A stretch of DNA of 64,000 nt from Microcyclospora pomicola (GCA_002786065.1 NHNY01000006.1:558001-622000), one strand, 5' to 3'; shown: positions 42,728 through 53,061, counted from the first letter of the stretch. The notes: generated by a model from the letters alone, not told the origin. Numbers and translations: made by a program.

Positions 42728-43687
42728 ATGCCAGACGTCAATCACTTCTCTGATTCCGAAGAATCCTTCCATTCGTTCGACGACAACGAGCCCACCGAGC
42801 CATCCTCCCACAAGCGACCCCAGCCTACCAAATCAGAATCCCCTGCCCCGCCACCACCTCCAGACGACGCAGTCATCCCCCCGATCGTGCACCGGTTCTC
42901 TCCGGAAGACGAAGCCAGCCTCCTGAACGAAAGCAACACTCTCAAGACGACCGCCAACCAACTCTTCGGCACCGGCAGCTTCGACAATGCCATCCAGAAC
43001 TACGACCGCGCCCTGGCGTCGTGCCCGAACTACCTCGACTTCGAGATCGCGGTACTCCGCAGCAACGTCGCCGCCTGCCACCTGAAGCTCAGCGAATGGA
43101 AGGAGGCGCTGGAGAGTGCGACGAAAGGGATTGAGAACCTCGAGCGGCTCGAGCCACTGCCCCGGCCGAAACCCCCGCCGAAAGCAGATCGCAAGGATGC
43201 ATCACCGGCAGCAGGGAAGGCTGGGCAAGTCGTAGAGGATAACGACGAGGATGTGATCGAGGAGGTCTCCGATGCTCTCGAAGCGCGCATCGCGCGGCTA
43301 CAAGAATCCGGCCACACGCTTGCGGAAGTGCGGAAGCTGCAGACGAAGCTCCTCACGCGGCGGGCACAGGCGCGCGTGCAGCTCGAAGGGTGGACGAATC
43401 TGCAAGCGGCGGACGAGGACTACAAGGTGCTGCTGTCGGGGCCGATGGCAGGCGCTCTGACGGGAGGCGATCGGCGTGGCATTGAGGAGAGCGTGCGACG
43501 ACTGGGTCCGAAGCTGAACGCGGCGAAAGAGCGGGAGATGGCCGAGATGATGGGGAAATTAAAAGGTCTGGGAAACAGCTTGTTGGGGAACTTTGGGCTG
43601 AGCACGGATAACTTCAAGTTCATCAAGGATGAGGAGACGGGCGGGTATAGCATGAACTTTGAGCAGAATCCGGCGAAAGGAAAGTGA
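42728..43687 (+). CDS. TTC1-like tetratricopeptide protein
   Basis: Probable chaperone-associated adaptor, related to animal TTC1 and its fungal homologs. One exon, 319 aa; start MPDVNHFSDSEESFHSF. The acidic, Ser/Pro-rich N-terminus is followed by three TPR units: LKTTANQLFGTGSFDNAIQN near 75, AVLRSNVAACHLKLSEWKEA near 115, and, after an acidic insert of about 45 residues, LLTRRAQARVQLEGWTNL near 215. The C-terminal block MMGKLKGLGNSLLGNFGLS with DNFKFIKDEETGGYSMNF is the diagnostic TTC1-family tail. The start at 42728 is preferred because the longer in-frame upstream ATG would overlap the compact shared promoter. Confidence 0.9.
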   Translation: MPDVNHFSDSEESFHSFDDNEPTEPSSHKRPQPTKSESPAPPPPPDDAVIPPIVHRFSPEDEASLLNESNTLKTTANQLFGTGSFDNAIQNYDRALASCPNYLDFEIAVLRSNVAACHLKLSEWKEALESATKGIENLERLEPLPRPKPPPKADRKDASPAAGKAGQVVEDNDEDVIEEVSDALEARIARLQESGHTLAEVRKLQTKLLTRRAQARVQLEGWTNLQAADEDYKVLLSGPMAGALTGGDRRGIEESVRRLGPKLNAAKEREMAEMMGKLKGLGNSLLGNFGLSTDNFKFIKDEETGGYSMNFEQNPAKGK

Positions 43688-43960
43688 TGGGTCGGCTGCC
43701 ATAGAGTGTAGAGCCGAGACTTCATTTGGCTGAAGAAATGACTTGCACATATTGAGACTTAGCATGATGATGCATGAGAACGGATCAGCATTCGACATGA
43801 AAGCAACGAGAAGCATGGGAGGTTTACGGCATACGAATGAGGCAATCATGAGAGCAAGAAGTGAGGAGGAGCCATAGTCTCAATCACAATCATTGCATTT
43901 CTATGTACATGAGCACAGAGAAGACTGTCTCGAGGTGAAGGCCCCGGCAGTAGGGTCCTC
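43688..43960. other. 3' region of the TTC1-like gene
   Basis: Untranslated end of the TPR gene; no other feature before the repeat block. Confidence 0.5.
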
Positions 43961-44345
43961 AAGGGAAAGGCTTTGGAGCGGAGCCTTCTGAATTGGAAGC
44001 CCACATACAAGCCTTTGAAGTGGAAAGTCATGAAGAGAAGCCTTCAAATGCAGATGGAAAGCCTCAAAGGTGGAAGACTTTGGAGTAGATGAGTCCGAAA
44101 CAAAGGCCGCTCGAGTGAAAGCCTCTGAGAGACGAGCCCTGGACGTGGAAGCATCTTGTCGTCAAAGTTTCGATGAAAAAGCCTTCGTAAAGCGGAAGGC
44201 TCTGAGAAAAGCCCGAAGAAGCCACTGAAGTGGAAGGCTTGAATGAAAACGCCCGAAGAAAACGCCCTTGAAGTCAAGCTCTATAGAGAAAGCCTCTGAT
44301 GAAACGCCGTAACCCACGCGAAATGCTCGATCAAAGTCAAGCTCC
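43961..44345. repeat. Degenerate ~15-bp minisatellite (about 25 units)
   Basis: A purine-rich array with a loose unit close to CCTCTGAAGTGGAAG. Clear copies include CCTTTGAAGTGGAAAG (about 44010), CCACTGAAGTGGAAG (about 44222) and CCCTTGAAGTCAAG. Unit lengths vary from about 10 to 21 bp, most near 15. No frame is kept open through the array on either strand. It lies between two convergent genes. Confidence 0.75.
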
Positions 44346-44576
44346 GGCCCATTGCAAATCCGTGCAGAACAATAGACCCATTCGTCGTCCATCCATCTGG
44401 TAGACGTGTAAAATCAAGCGCAACCCCAGGAAACTCCATCGCGAAAGGGGGTATTGTTCTCGTCAATGCTGCGAGAAGTAAAGGAAGAAATGGGTCCGTC
44501 CCATCGTTGCAGACGCCGCTGCATAAAACTTTTGTGTCGCTTCATCTAACGCCTTTCGATATAACGCCGTGAGCTA

Positions 44577-44941
44577 GCAGTATCTTATGACTGCTTTAGT
44601 TGTTTCGCACCAACAATTTCGTCCATGAATCACCAGTGATGCAGTGTCTTATGACTGCTTCGTGCATGGCTTCCAACATGCCGCCTACAGAAGGTCTTCG
44701 TTGCAGTATCTTTTGACTGCTTTCCTTGTTGGAGCTCCAAGTGATGCCTTTGTTGCGGTATCTCATGACCGTTCACAGTTGCTACGCCCAGAATGTCGTG
44801 CCCGTAACGTCTTTACTGCAGTGTCTTATGACTGCTTGCTGTTGTCGCCTTGAATGTACCGTTTTTATAGTGTCTTCATTGCAGTATCTTATGACTGCCT
44901 TGCTGGAAGTGCCACAAAATCTTCCAGCTTCTCGAAGCACT
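44577..44941. repeat. Six ~63-bp repeats each headed by a conserved stem-loop
   Basis: Cores start at 44577, 44641, 44703, 44755, 44818 and 44881 (spacing 64, 62, 52, 63, 63). Each core reads GCAGT, eight bases close to ATCTTATG, then ACTGC: a 5-bp inverted repeat able to form a hairpin, followed by TT. In five copies the stem is unchanged while the loop varies; in the fourth the stem becomes GCGGT/ACCGT, a paired change in the middle that keeps the stem (plus one G-U). The ~43-bp spacers are also loosely related. It ends at the stop of the downstream ULP1 gene, on its 3' side. Confidence 0.85.
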
Positions 44942-47383
44942 TTACAACTCGAAGTCGCCAGTCATCCCGTTGTTCAGCAGGACGGCAGCAATCATGCGGC
45001 GACCGGCTTGCATATCGGCTTGCTTGACAAGGGTAAAGTCAACTCCCTTGACGGCGGCGAGGGCGTTGAAGCAGGTGAAGGCTCCGCAATCATTGTAGTT
45101 CCCTTGCTGGGATGATCGTGTCTTCGCATCAGTCCATTCGGCGGCCACGAACTTATCTCCGAGCTCCATTGCCAGCCATTCCCGAGCCATTACAAAGTAG
45201 TTGGTGGGTGACCCATGCAAAGAATCAAGCACCTCGATCTTCCTCTCTAGTGGGGAGATGATGATGATGAGCCAATGTGAGCCGGTGTTGATGGGCATGA
45301 GCACTTTTCTCGTGTGCAGGAGCTTGCCGCCATCGATGTGCTTGCGACGTGACCATCGGGAAATTGCCTTGATCCCATTCTTCCTGACGGTGTTGTACCA
45401 ACCAGAGTGGTACGCGGTGACCGATGCAGGTTCACTCTTCTTGTGACCTGTCTTCTCGAGCTCACGTGCAACGGCGGCGTCGAGGAACCCATTGACGACT
45501 TCGTCGTTCAGCCAATTCTCCGTCACGCCTTGGTGGTTGGTACCTAGCAGACAGTCGAAGTCTTTGATTCGCAGATCAGCCCCGCTCGGCGCAGTGGCCA
45601 GCACCTTGTTCGGGTTGGTGGTAGCCATGGTCTCGTTGACCTTGGTAGTCCAGTCATCGCTCAGAGGCTGGATGATGCGTTGCTTCTTGAGCGCATCCTC
45701 TTGAGCAGCCCTTGCCTTCTCAGCGGCTTCTTGCTCCGCCAGGCGGTGGGCTTCCTCCTCTGCAGCTTTCTTTGCTGCTTCTGCCTGCTTCACTTGTAGG
45801 TCGGCCTCTTCCAGCTCGACCTTCTCCCTTAGCTCCTTCACGAAACGTGGATTCCTGCGCACGGAGTTGATGATGCTGTTATCGATCTTCAGCTGCGTGG
45901 CGCGATCAACCAGCGTCTCGATCTCGCGATCATACTTTGATGTCGCGAGGGCCTTCCTGCTTGTGACCTTGACGGTCGTTTTGTTGTTGAGTCTCTTATT
46001 GGACTCGGCGACCCAGCCGATCGCCCTTGTCTTGGGCTTCGGTTCGACCCAGCTGATGATTGGCTTACACCCAGAGTCGCTCTGGGCAGCGCTCAACTTG
46101 CAAGCAGACGGCGCCAACAGTCTCTTGCGTTCTTCGGCCATCCCCTCGAAAATTGACCTTGCAGCAGGCTCTGGCGCTGCTGCTGCCGCCGCCACTGGTG
46201 CCGCTGTCATCACCTCCTCCGGAGGTGTGACGGGTCGGCAGGGCTGGCCGGCCGCGCCAATCTTCAGCAGGGACGCCTGCCTAAACGCCCATCTGCTGTG
46301 GACGCGCGGTTTACTCTCCGGTGACTCGGAGGGAGCAGAGTAGGATGGTCCTGCAGATGCCTGCTCAACGGCATCTGCAACAGGGGTGCTGCCCGGCATG
46401 CTGGCGGTGGGTGTTGGCGGTGTCCGAGCGGCAGCGCCGGCCCGCTGGCCGCTCGGTCCACTCTCCTCCGCTGAGGACGTTGGTCGTGAGTTGTCCGGCG
46501 TCAGCGGACCCATAGTCGGACGCGAGGAGGAGAGAGTGCCCTGCGGCGAGGCGATCTCTCGGCCGACAGCACGACGCTTGTTGCTGTGAGGAACCGTCTG
46601 GATGGCGACGATCTCCTCCGCGATGGCAACTGACCTGCGGCTGAACCAGGCCAGGAAGGTGGTGACGAGTCCGACAGCGAGGTTAATGGCGGCGACACTG
46701 GTGGTGACAATCCAGCCGGACGAGATCTCACGGACGCCTTCGACTTGATCTTCCTTGTTGGGGCTTGAAGGGCGGAGAGCGGGTGCTGGCGGTGGCAGAT
46801 ATCCTGGAGTGAATGCGTTTGGTGACCATCCGAAAAATGCAGCTTGAGCAGTGAGAGAATCGCGCGATCGATCTACGAAAAAACGGCGGGCCTTGGGTCT
46901 GCGTGGCCTGAGCAATGAAGGATGGTTCTGCTGAAAGGAGGCTAGAGGCTCGTTGAGATAATATGCGGCCTTTGCCGACTGTGCGGGATAGGGATGAGCG
47001 TCGATGTTGGCGACAGGATGGGCAGAACCGGTCAGTTGAGCGGCGGTGTAAGTGGCAGATTCGGCGACCGGGGCAGTAGGTTTCGGATGACGAGGACGCA
47101 CAAGACCCTGGTGGCGGTAGGTGCTTGCGAGAAGTGCAGCTCTGGACACGGAATTCGTCTGTGGGCGACGACCGATGGTGAGCAGACTTGACTGAGATGC
47201 ACGGGGCTGCAGAGCGCGGACGCGGGGTCCTGTGAGGCTCGCGACGTGGATTGAGGTCCTGGTTACTTCTGCTTCACGAGCACGCTTGGTACCACGACTG
47301 GGTGGCTGGAATGGCGAGCGGTCCTCGTAGTACGAAGGGCCGTCAACGTCCATTTGGTCTTCATGCTCATATGGCGAGTTCAT
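44942..47383 (-). CDS. ULP1-type SUMO protease (peptidase C48)
   Basis: Cysteine protease that matures SUMO and removes it from targets, usually at the nuclear pore. One exon, 813 aa. The catalytic domain fills the last ~200 residues: WLNDEVVNGFL, catalytic His703 in TGSHWLI, Asp720 in VLDSLHG, Gln760 and Cys766 in QGNYNDCGAF. Before it lies a helical coiled coil rich in Glu/Lys/Ala (about 510-575). The N-terminal half is basic and disordered. A 24-residue hydrophobic segment at 224-247 (IVTTSVAAINLAVGLVTTFL) is unusual for this family and could anchor the enzyme in the nuclear envelope. The protease call is secure; the membrane segment is inference from hydrophobicity only. Confidence 0.94.
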   Translation of the reverse strand: MNSPYEHEDQMDVDGPSYYEDRSPFQPPSRGTKRAREAEVTRTSIHVASLTGPRVRALQPRASQSSLLTIGRRPQTNSVSRAALLASTYRHQGLVRPRHPKPTAPVAESATYTAAQLTGSAHPVANIDAHPYPAQSAKAAYYLNEPLASFQQNHPSLLRPRRPKARRFFVDRSRDSLTAQAAFFGWSPNAFTPGYLPPPAPALRPSSPNKEDQVEGVREISSGWIVTTSVAAINLAVGLVTTFLAWFSRRSVAIAEEIVAIQTVPHSNKRRAVGREIASPQGTLSSSRPTMGPLTPDNSRPTSSAEESGPSGQRAGAAARTPPTPTASMPGSTPVADAVEQASAGPSYSAPSESPESKPRVHSRWAFRQASLLKIGAAGQPCRPVTPPEEVMTAAPVAAAAAAPEPAARSIFEGMAEERKRLLAPSACKLSAAQSDSGCKPIISWVEPKPKTRAIGWVAESNKRLNNKTTVKVTSRKALATSKYDREIETLVDRATQLKIDNSIINSVRRNPRFVKELREKVELEEADLQVKQAEAAKKAAEEEAHRLAEQEAAEKARAAQEDALKKQRIIQPLSDDWTTKVNETMATTNPNKVLATAPSGADLRIKDFDCLLGTNHQGVTENWLNDEVVNGFLDAAVARELEKTGHKKSEPASVTAYHSGWYNTVRKNGIKAISRWSRRKHIDGGKLLHTRKVLMPINTGSHWLIIIISPLERKIEVLDSLHGSPTNYFVMAREWLAMELGDKFVAAEWTDAKTRSSQQGNYNDCGAFTCFNALAAVKGVDFTLVKQADMQAGRRMIAAVLLNNGMTGDFEL

Positions 47384-48275
47384 GAGCGTGGTTCGAATGC
47401 TCCTTTTGGAAGAGTTGCTTCTGTAATCTTAATACTTCGAGGCTTTGAGGCGTGGACGAGTCGAGGTCGGCTGTGATCAAGTTCTGCTGAAGTTCTGCTG
47501 AAGTTTTCTGGTGTTGGGAAATCGGCTCGAGCAGATACGTGTCGGATAAAGTCACTTGTGGTAATGTGAGAATATTCAACACGTGGTGATGGTGAAGTTT
47601 GTGAAGTTTTGTGGAAGGATTGGACCAGTCGGTCGCGCTTGATCTTATTGTTGTTGTTGTTGATCAGCGCTCGGTCCACCAGCGCTCGCCGTATAAAGTC
47701 GTGGCATCAGGGACAGGACTTCCGCCATCGAGCCGCACAACTCAGCGAAGACACCGACAAAATTGAGTGCGAACAGAGTGAGTTCTTGATGAAAAGGATG
47801 AAGAAACAGAGCGATTGAATACGACTGACGTCTCCCGGCAGATATCCATGCAGCGGCACAAGCACGCGCTAAGGCTGACAGGAAGAGCGGCGATTGGCGC
47901 GCATTGTGAGACACGCCCGTTGCTCGCGCTAACTCTACTCCACTCTTCCGAACCGCAGACAGACACTTTGGCGACTTACCTTAAACACACCAACCTCACT
48001 CGATCCGTGTACATATGCGGTGGATATCTAAAGTCAAGCTCACGTGAGGGTGAACATACAAGGCCGAGCCTTGAAAGAATGCAAACGTGAGCTCTTTGTT
48101 GCTGGCCAAGTGTCTTTGATCACTCCACTCCTTTCTACGCGTCGCGACCCCTGTCTTCTCTTATACTCCTCTCACGTCAACATTCTGCGTTTCTTCGCTC
48201 CCCAGGGCCCTCAATGTGCAAGCATCTTCCAACAAGGCTGCGCAACCACTTTGCCGACCACACAACATCACAGCA
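47384..48275. other. Divergent intergenic region ULP1-type / 48276 gene
   Basis: 892 bases with both promoters. A short GTT repeat lies near 47646-47663. No gene recognised. Confidence 0.5.
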
Positions 48276-49898
48276 ATGTTCAAAAGACTATCCGATTCGT
48301 TCTGGACGCTAGTGTCGTCGCCGGTCAAGTCTACGCCCGATGCCCACAAAACTACACAAAGCGCACCCCGTACCGCGCCTGTGTCGCGCTATAGGGGTGA
48401 GCGTGCGCCTTTCCGGAGGACCACGCTGGACGGCCATGTGCGAGCTAGGCGCTCCATGAGCCCAGACCAGCGTGTCGCCAGGTGGAGCCACGGATATACG
48501 ACAGGCAACAAGCGTAAGAATGAGGATGGCGACCAACATTCGTTCCGTGAGCAGCGGCGTAAAACATCACATCAAAGCAGTGAGCGATATTCAAGAAAGG
48601 CGCAAGAAGTGAGCTGTGATGACCATGACATGATTATGGATGGTGCCAGGATGGACAACGATGATACCGCTTTCGGAAAAAGTACAAGGAGTGAAGTGGA
48701 GGATGCATCGGATGACAACATCACTGTATCCCAGAGCAGAAATCACGGCGGCCGTAGAGACGGGATCTTCGAGGAATCGGTGTCTGACGACGAACATATC
48801 GGCGAGGAGATAGTGGTCAAGAGCGAGAGTAGCCACATGAAGAGGGAAGACTCGACAATTCAAATTGACGGACATGAGATTCAAATGATCACGCCTCGCC
48901 GCAGTATGCCAGATCCTTCCCACCGATCAGGTTCAAGCTTTTCGTCTCCCTCAATCGGGCAGCTCGGCGATAGCATCGACGGAGAGACGACACTCATTGT
49001 ATCCGACCTGGAGAACGCTCGCGCCTCTCCCGTACGAAGGAGAATCATTAGCCTTCCCCAAGCTCAGGCAGCGCGCGGAGTATCCGTGCCAGATCTTCAA
49101 GCAGCTGGCTGGGACGACGACCACATCACGCTGCGGCAAAAGATCGCGATGCGCGGCTACGAACCTCTCTTCCCTGCTTATCATAAATTCGAATTCCACT
49201 GGCTACCCGATGAGCTCTTTAGCCCAGATAACAACGCGTTTCTCAATTCGCACAGCGGCAGCAATTTCCACGCAAGCAAAGCGCTGGAGCGCCTCTTCGA
49301 GCTGGGTTCCCGCGTCCGCGAATGTAACATGTCCACCTCCGCCAGTACGTGGCCCGACCAACGTAGCCGTAGGACGATCGAAGAATATGCCAAATGGGCA
49401 ACAACCGACTCAGGACTGGACCCATTGACAGCAATCCCACTCTTCACCATCGTGAACAAGCGCGCCGGTCACTCAGCCACAGCGATGAAGCTGCGCACGC
49501 TTCGCAAGCTCGACGACCTCGCCGCGCGCTATCGTGAAGCGTTCGCCGTAAACCGCAGCATCGAGCCCGCCAGCAGAACTCCCAGCAGCACCAAAAGCAA
49601 CAGCATGCTGCTTACGCATCCACTTCCCACTCTCTACGCTTTCGTCGCCAGCTCCACCATCATCACCCTGTGCGCCTGGCGGCCAGGCGAGCGTCCAGCC
49701 ATGGATCTCCGACCCGTCGCCGTCTTTGACATGGCGCTTCAGGATTATGACTTCTGGAACGCGCTAGCCGTCGCCATTGCAATCGTGCATATGCGCAACA
49801 TGCAGCTGCAAATCGCAAAGGAGACGGGCTTGGGTGTGAAAACCTTGGCGTCGGCAAGGAGGCGCAGAAGAACAAAGGAGAACGACCCTGATCGATGA
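48276..49898 (+). CDS. Fungal protein of unknown function, conserved-looking C-terminal half
   Basis: One exon, 540 aa from the ATG at 48276 (MFKRLSDSFWTLVSSP); an in-frame start 60 bases upstream is possible, but this ATG follows the CT-rich leader and begins an amphipathic segment. Residues 20-280 are polar, basic/acidic and likely disordered, with SUMO- or phosphorylation-type motifs such as VKSESS and MKRED. From about 285 an ordered region begins: LRQKIAMRGYEPLFPAYHKF, FHWLPDELFSPD, GSNFHASKALERLFELGSRV, RRTIEEYAKWATTDSG and, later, hydrophobic strands LYAFVASSTIITLCAWRP and a final helix FWNALAVAIAIVHMRNMQLQI, then a basic tail RRRRRTK. The layout suggests a nuclear protein. I cannot name the family. 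Confidence 0.8.
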   Translation: MFKRLSDSFWTLVSSPVKSTPDAHKTTQSAPRTAPVSRYRGERAPFRRTTLDGHVRARRSMSPDQRVARWSHGYTTGNKRKNEDGDQHSFREQRRKTSHQSSERYSRKAQEVSCDDHDMIMDGARMDNDDTAFGKSTRSEVEDASDDNITVSQSRNHGGRRDGIFEESVSDDEHIGEEIVVKSESSHMKREDSTIQIDGHEIQMITPRRSMPDPSHRSGSSFSSPSIGQLGDSIDGETTLIVSDLENARASPVRRRIISLPQAQAARGVSVPDLQAAGWDDDHITLRQKIAMRGYEPLFPAYHKFEFHWLPDELFSPDNNAFLNSHSGSNFHASKALERLFELGSRVRECNMSTSASTWPDQRSRRTIEEYAKWATTDSGLDPLTAIPLFTIVNKRAGHSATAMKLRTLRKLDDLAARYREAFAVNRSIEPASRTPSSTKSNSMLLTHPLPTLYAFVASSTIITLCAWRPGERPAMDLRPVAVFDMALQDYDFWNALAVAIAIVHMRNMQLQIAKETGLGVKTLASARRRRRTKENDPDR

Positions 49899-50896
49899 TT
49901 GAGGGCTTTATGCCAGACTGCGGTGCGGCGAGAAAGCAGGCCCGAGCCATGTCTGCCCGGATCTAACGTCCTCACAACGCAACAAGTGAAGGCGAAAGAA
50001 GTCCGAGACAGACGTGGCAACCTTTGAACGTGATTCCGGGACCGAGGGAACAGCGCCGCTGGTTTCAGTATATTTGATCGATCTTGCGCTTTATTTTCTG
50101 TAACGAGATACCCCCGAGACCATCTTTCGAAGCGCACGCAGAATTTCTTGTCTTCTAGAAAACAAAACAAAAAAACAATACGCAATCTTTCTATATCATG
50201 CTCGCACACTCTCGTCGCTGCCTTCGTATAGGTGAAGGTTCGCATTGTACCGATATACATGTTACCAGTGTAGAAACAGATACGACATGGTCATGACGCA
50301 GGTAGCAATGACAAGATGGTCATACACATCACGACTCGCACTTACTGAGCTAGCTACCTAGCTATGTGCCTTGGCTACCTTGATGTCTTACATTGTCCAC
50401 CTGTGCGGGCAGGATGGGCATACCTTGATGGGTCTGTGATATAGATAAGAATGCGAGAGATCCTTAGCTGAGACATGAAGATGCCTTCCATGCGTATTGG
50501 TAGGCTGTCTTTGATGGGTTGAGTTTACTACTTGCCGAACAGCACTTGATCAACTACCTAGGTACGCTTGTATACGCCATTTCTACCGGATCGCGATCAT
50601 ATCGACAGACATACCTTAAGGTAGTTCGATACATACTTTGCGATACGCCTCACAACTATCCAGCGATTTCCCAGAAAAAGTAGCGGCTCGTCTGAGCAGC
50701 TCCACAGAATAGACGGGCCTGGACGGCCGCGACATACTCCAGACGATCCATCTCTCCGGCACACAGGTCGTCCATCGTTCGTATCAGCTGTCGCAGAAGA
50801 GGAGGAGGAGGCGCTGAGCTGGACTGGTCTCCGCCGGGCCGGGATCAAGATGAATGGGCGTACGGATGGCATCCCTTTGCGGCGACGGAGTCCTCG
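49899..50896. other. Intergenic region after the 48276 gene
   Basis: 1 kb. It contains the 3' end of the unknown gene and AT-richer DNA. No gene recognised. Confidence 0.5.
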
Positions 50897-51688
50897 TCAA
50901 AGCTCCACAGCTATGGGTGCACGGCATACCAGGTTTTCCTCGACATGCAGGATCCTTGCAAACGACGGCCAGGACAGGAGGGAGCAGGTATTGTTACCGG
51001 CATAAGGCGTTGCATGGGGATCGAGGTGCCCCGCAGCGGATACATGTTGGACTTGCGGCGTACCCCAGGGTACTGGAGAGAGCGTGTGGTCACGAGAGAA
51101 GCCGTGAGCATACTGCAACCCACGAGCAATGGAGTCTGCATTCACTCGATATCGCACGGCATCTGGAAACTCTGACCGATGAAAGTCAATACAGAATAAG
51201 GGTTTTGGGTTGGCATCCGAGAGCTGTTTCCCCGCACCGGACCTGTCGTAGCGTGCATGAAGCAAAGCCATAAAAAAGACCTTACACGGAAAATCCGGGG
51301 TACAGCAGCCTACGTCGTATGCACAAGCTGACCTCCATGACTCCGAACCACTATGGAAGCAATCATCTTTCTCAAGTACGATCCTTGTATCCGGCGGGAC
51401 CCATGAGACCGATCCACCGACGCCCTGACGCTGGCTCAGCATCGGTCTCATGACGGGGCAGGCCAAGCTCGATGCCTGGCCAAATGTGTACGAAACGAGG
51501 CGTCCTTCGTCCGCCTGTCCAGCCGAATCGACCAGGATTATAGGAGGACCTGCTGCGATGGCAGTCCACGAATGAGCATATCGTGAGCTCGAAGCCCATG
51601 CCTCCAAGCCCCTCTTCGAGAACGACGGCTGAATGTGGGGTTCGAAATCAGACGAACAATGAGCTTTGTGCTTATAAGCTGCTTCCAT
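50897..51688 (-). CDS. Possible orphan gene, 263 aa
   Basis: A single open frame of 264 codons from an ATG at 51688 (MEAAYKHKAHC), longer than expected by chance in this DNA. The translation contains 9-10 Cys and several Trp and His residues, with segments ACAYDVGCCTPDFPCKVFF and WVPPDTRIVLEKDDC, but no signal peptide and no recognised motif. Its start is only 106 bp from the ATG of the alcohol dehydrogenase gene on the other strand, which is tight for two promoters. It may be a lineage-specific gene, a decayed gene, or chance. Confidence 0.3.
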   Translation of the reverse strand: MEAAYKHKAHCSSDFEPHIQPSFSKRGLEAWASSSRYAHSWTAIAAGPPIILVDSAGQADEGRLVSYTFGQASSLACPVMRPMLSQRQGVGGSVSWVPPDTRIVLEKDDCFHSGSESWRSACAYDVGCCTPDFPCKVFFMALLHARYDRSGAGKQLSDANPKPLFCIDFHRSEFPDAVRYRVNADSIARGLQYAHGFSRDHTLSPVPWGTPQVQHVSAAGHLDPHATPYAGNNTCSLLSWPSFARILHVEENLVCRAPIAVEL

Positions 51689-51794
51689 TGCCCCAAGAGA
51701 GAATCTGCTCACCAATCTATTCTCGCTACCTAGTCAGCAAAAACGCAGGATCACGAAAAAACCTTATTAACAGCCCTCATTACCATCCAGTATC

Positions 51795-53061
51795 ATGTCT
51801 ATCCCTAAGATGCAATGGGCGCAAGTCATTGAGAAGACCGGCGGGCCGGTGGAGTACAAACAGATCCCAGTACAGCAGCCAGGTCCAGATGAGGTTCTTG
51901 TCAACATCAAGTTCAGCGGTGTCTGCCACACGGATTTGCATGCGGTCAACGGAGACTGGCCACTCCCAACCAAGCTCCCACTCGTTGGCGGACACGAGGG
52001 CGCAGGTGTTGTGGTGGCGAAGGGTGATCTTGTCCAGGACATCCAAATGTAAGTCGACACGATCAACGCAAGTCTTGATATCTCTGACATAGTGCCAGTG
52101 GCGACTACGCCGGTGTCAAGTGGATCAACGGATCTTGCTTGGCCTGTGACTTCTGCCAACAGTCCGATGAGCCTCTTTGTGCCAAGGCCCTCCTCTCTGG
52201 GTACACGGTCGATGGATCATTCCAGCAGTACTGCATCGCAAAGGGCGCACACGTTGCACGCATACCCAAGGAGTGTGACCTTGCTGAGATCTCACCTGTT
52301 CTCTGTGCTGGTATCACAGTCTACAAAGGATTGAAGGAGTCTGGAGCCAAGCCTGGTCAGACCGTCGCCATTGTCGGCGCTGGGGGTGGGCTTGGGTCGC
52401 TTGCTCAACAGTACGCCAAGGCCATGGGTCTTCGCACCATTGCCATTGACACGGGCGACGACAAGAAGCAGATGTGCTTGGATAAGCTCGGTTCCCATGC
52501 ATTCGTTGACTTTGCCACCTCTTCGAATCTCGTAAAGGACGTTCAGAACGCCACCGAGGATGGTCTTGGACCTCATGCCGTCATTCTGGTCGCAGTCAAC
52601 GAGAAGCCGTTCCAGCAAGCTGCTGAGGTGAGTGCTACGTGGACTTCACACTGACCACCACATACTGATGTTGCTTAGTACGTTCGCCCACGGGGAACAG
52701 TCGTGTGCATTGGTCTGCCGGCCGGGGCTTATCTGCGCGCACCAGTGTTCGAGTCTGGTGAGGCAAGACCTGCACACGGCAAGCGACGAAAGCTGACTGG
52801 TCTACGTAGTCATCAAGATGGTTACAATTCGTGGATCATACGTTGGCAACCGCAAGGACAGCGCCGAAGCCATCGAGTTTTATCGTCGAGGTCTCATCAA
52901 GGTCCCATACAAGGTCGTTGGTCTGTCAGAACTGCAGAAGGTGTACGGTAAGCTTCGAACGTATCATCTCTGGTAGGAAAATCCAAGCTGACGATGTTAT
53001 TGCAGATCTCATGCACCAGGGCGCTATAGCTGGACGATACGTCGTGGACACATCGAAGTAA
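51795..53061 (+). CDS. Zinc-dependent alcohol dehydrogenase (ADH1-like)
   Basis: Medium-chain dehydrogenase converting acetaldehyde and ethanol (or related alcohols) with NAD. Five exons: 51795-52048, 52099-52627, 52679-52757, 52810-52947 and 53006-53061; introns 50, 51, 52 and 58 nt; 351 aa, the fungal ADH1 length. Catalytic zinc ligands lie in [15 protein letters not shown] and GGHEGAGVV; the structural zinc site is [17 protein letters not shown] with four Cys; the Rossmann motif is [24 protein letters not shown] and the closing block GRYVVDTSK are ADH1-type. All splice sites are canonical and every exon joins in phase, so the gene looks intact. Downstream is a 1-kb gap before the protease gene. 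Confidence 0.95.
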
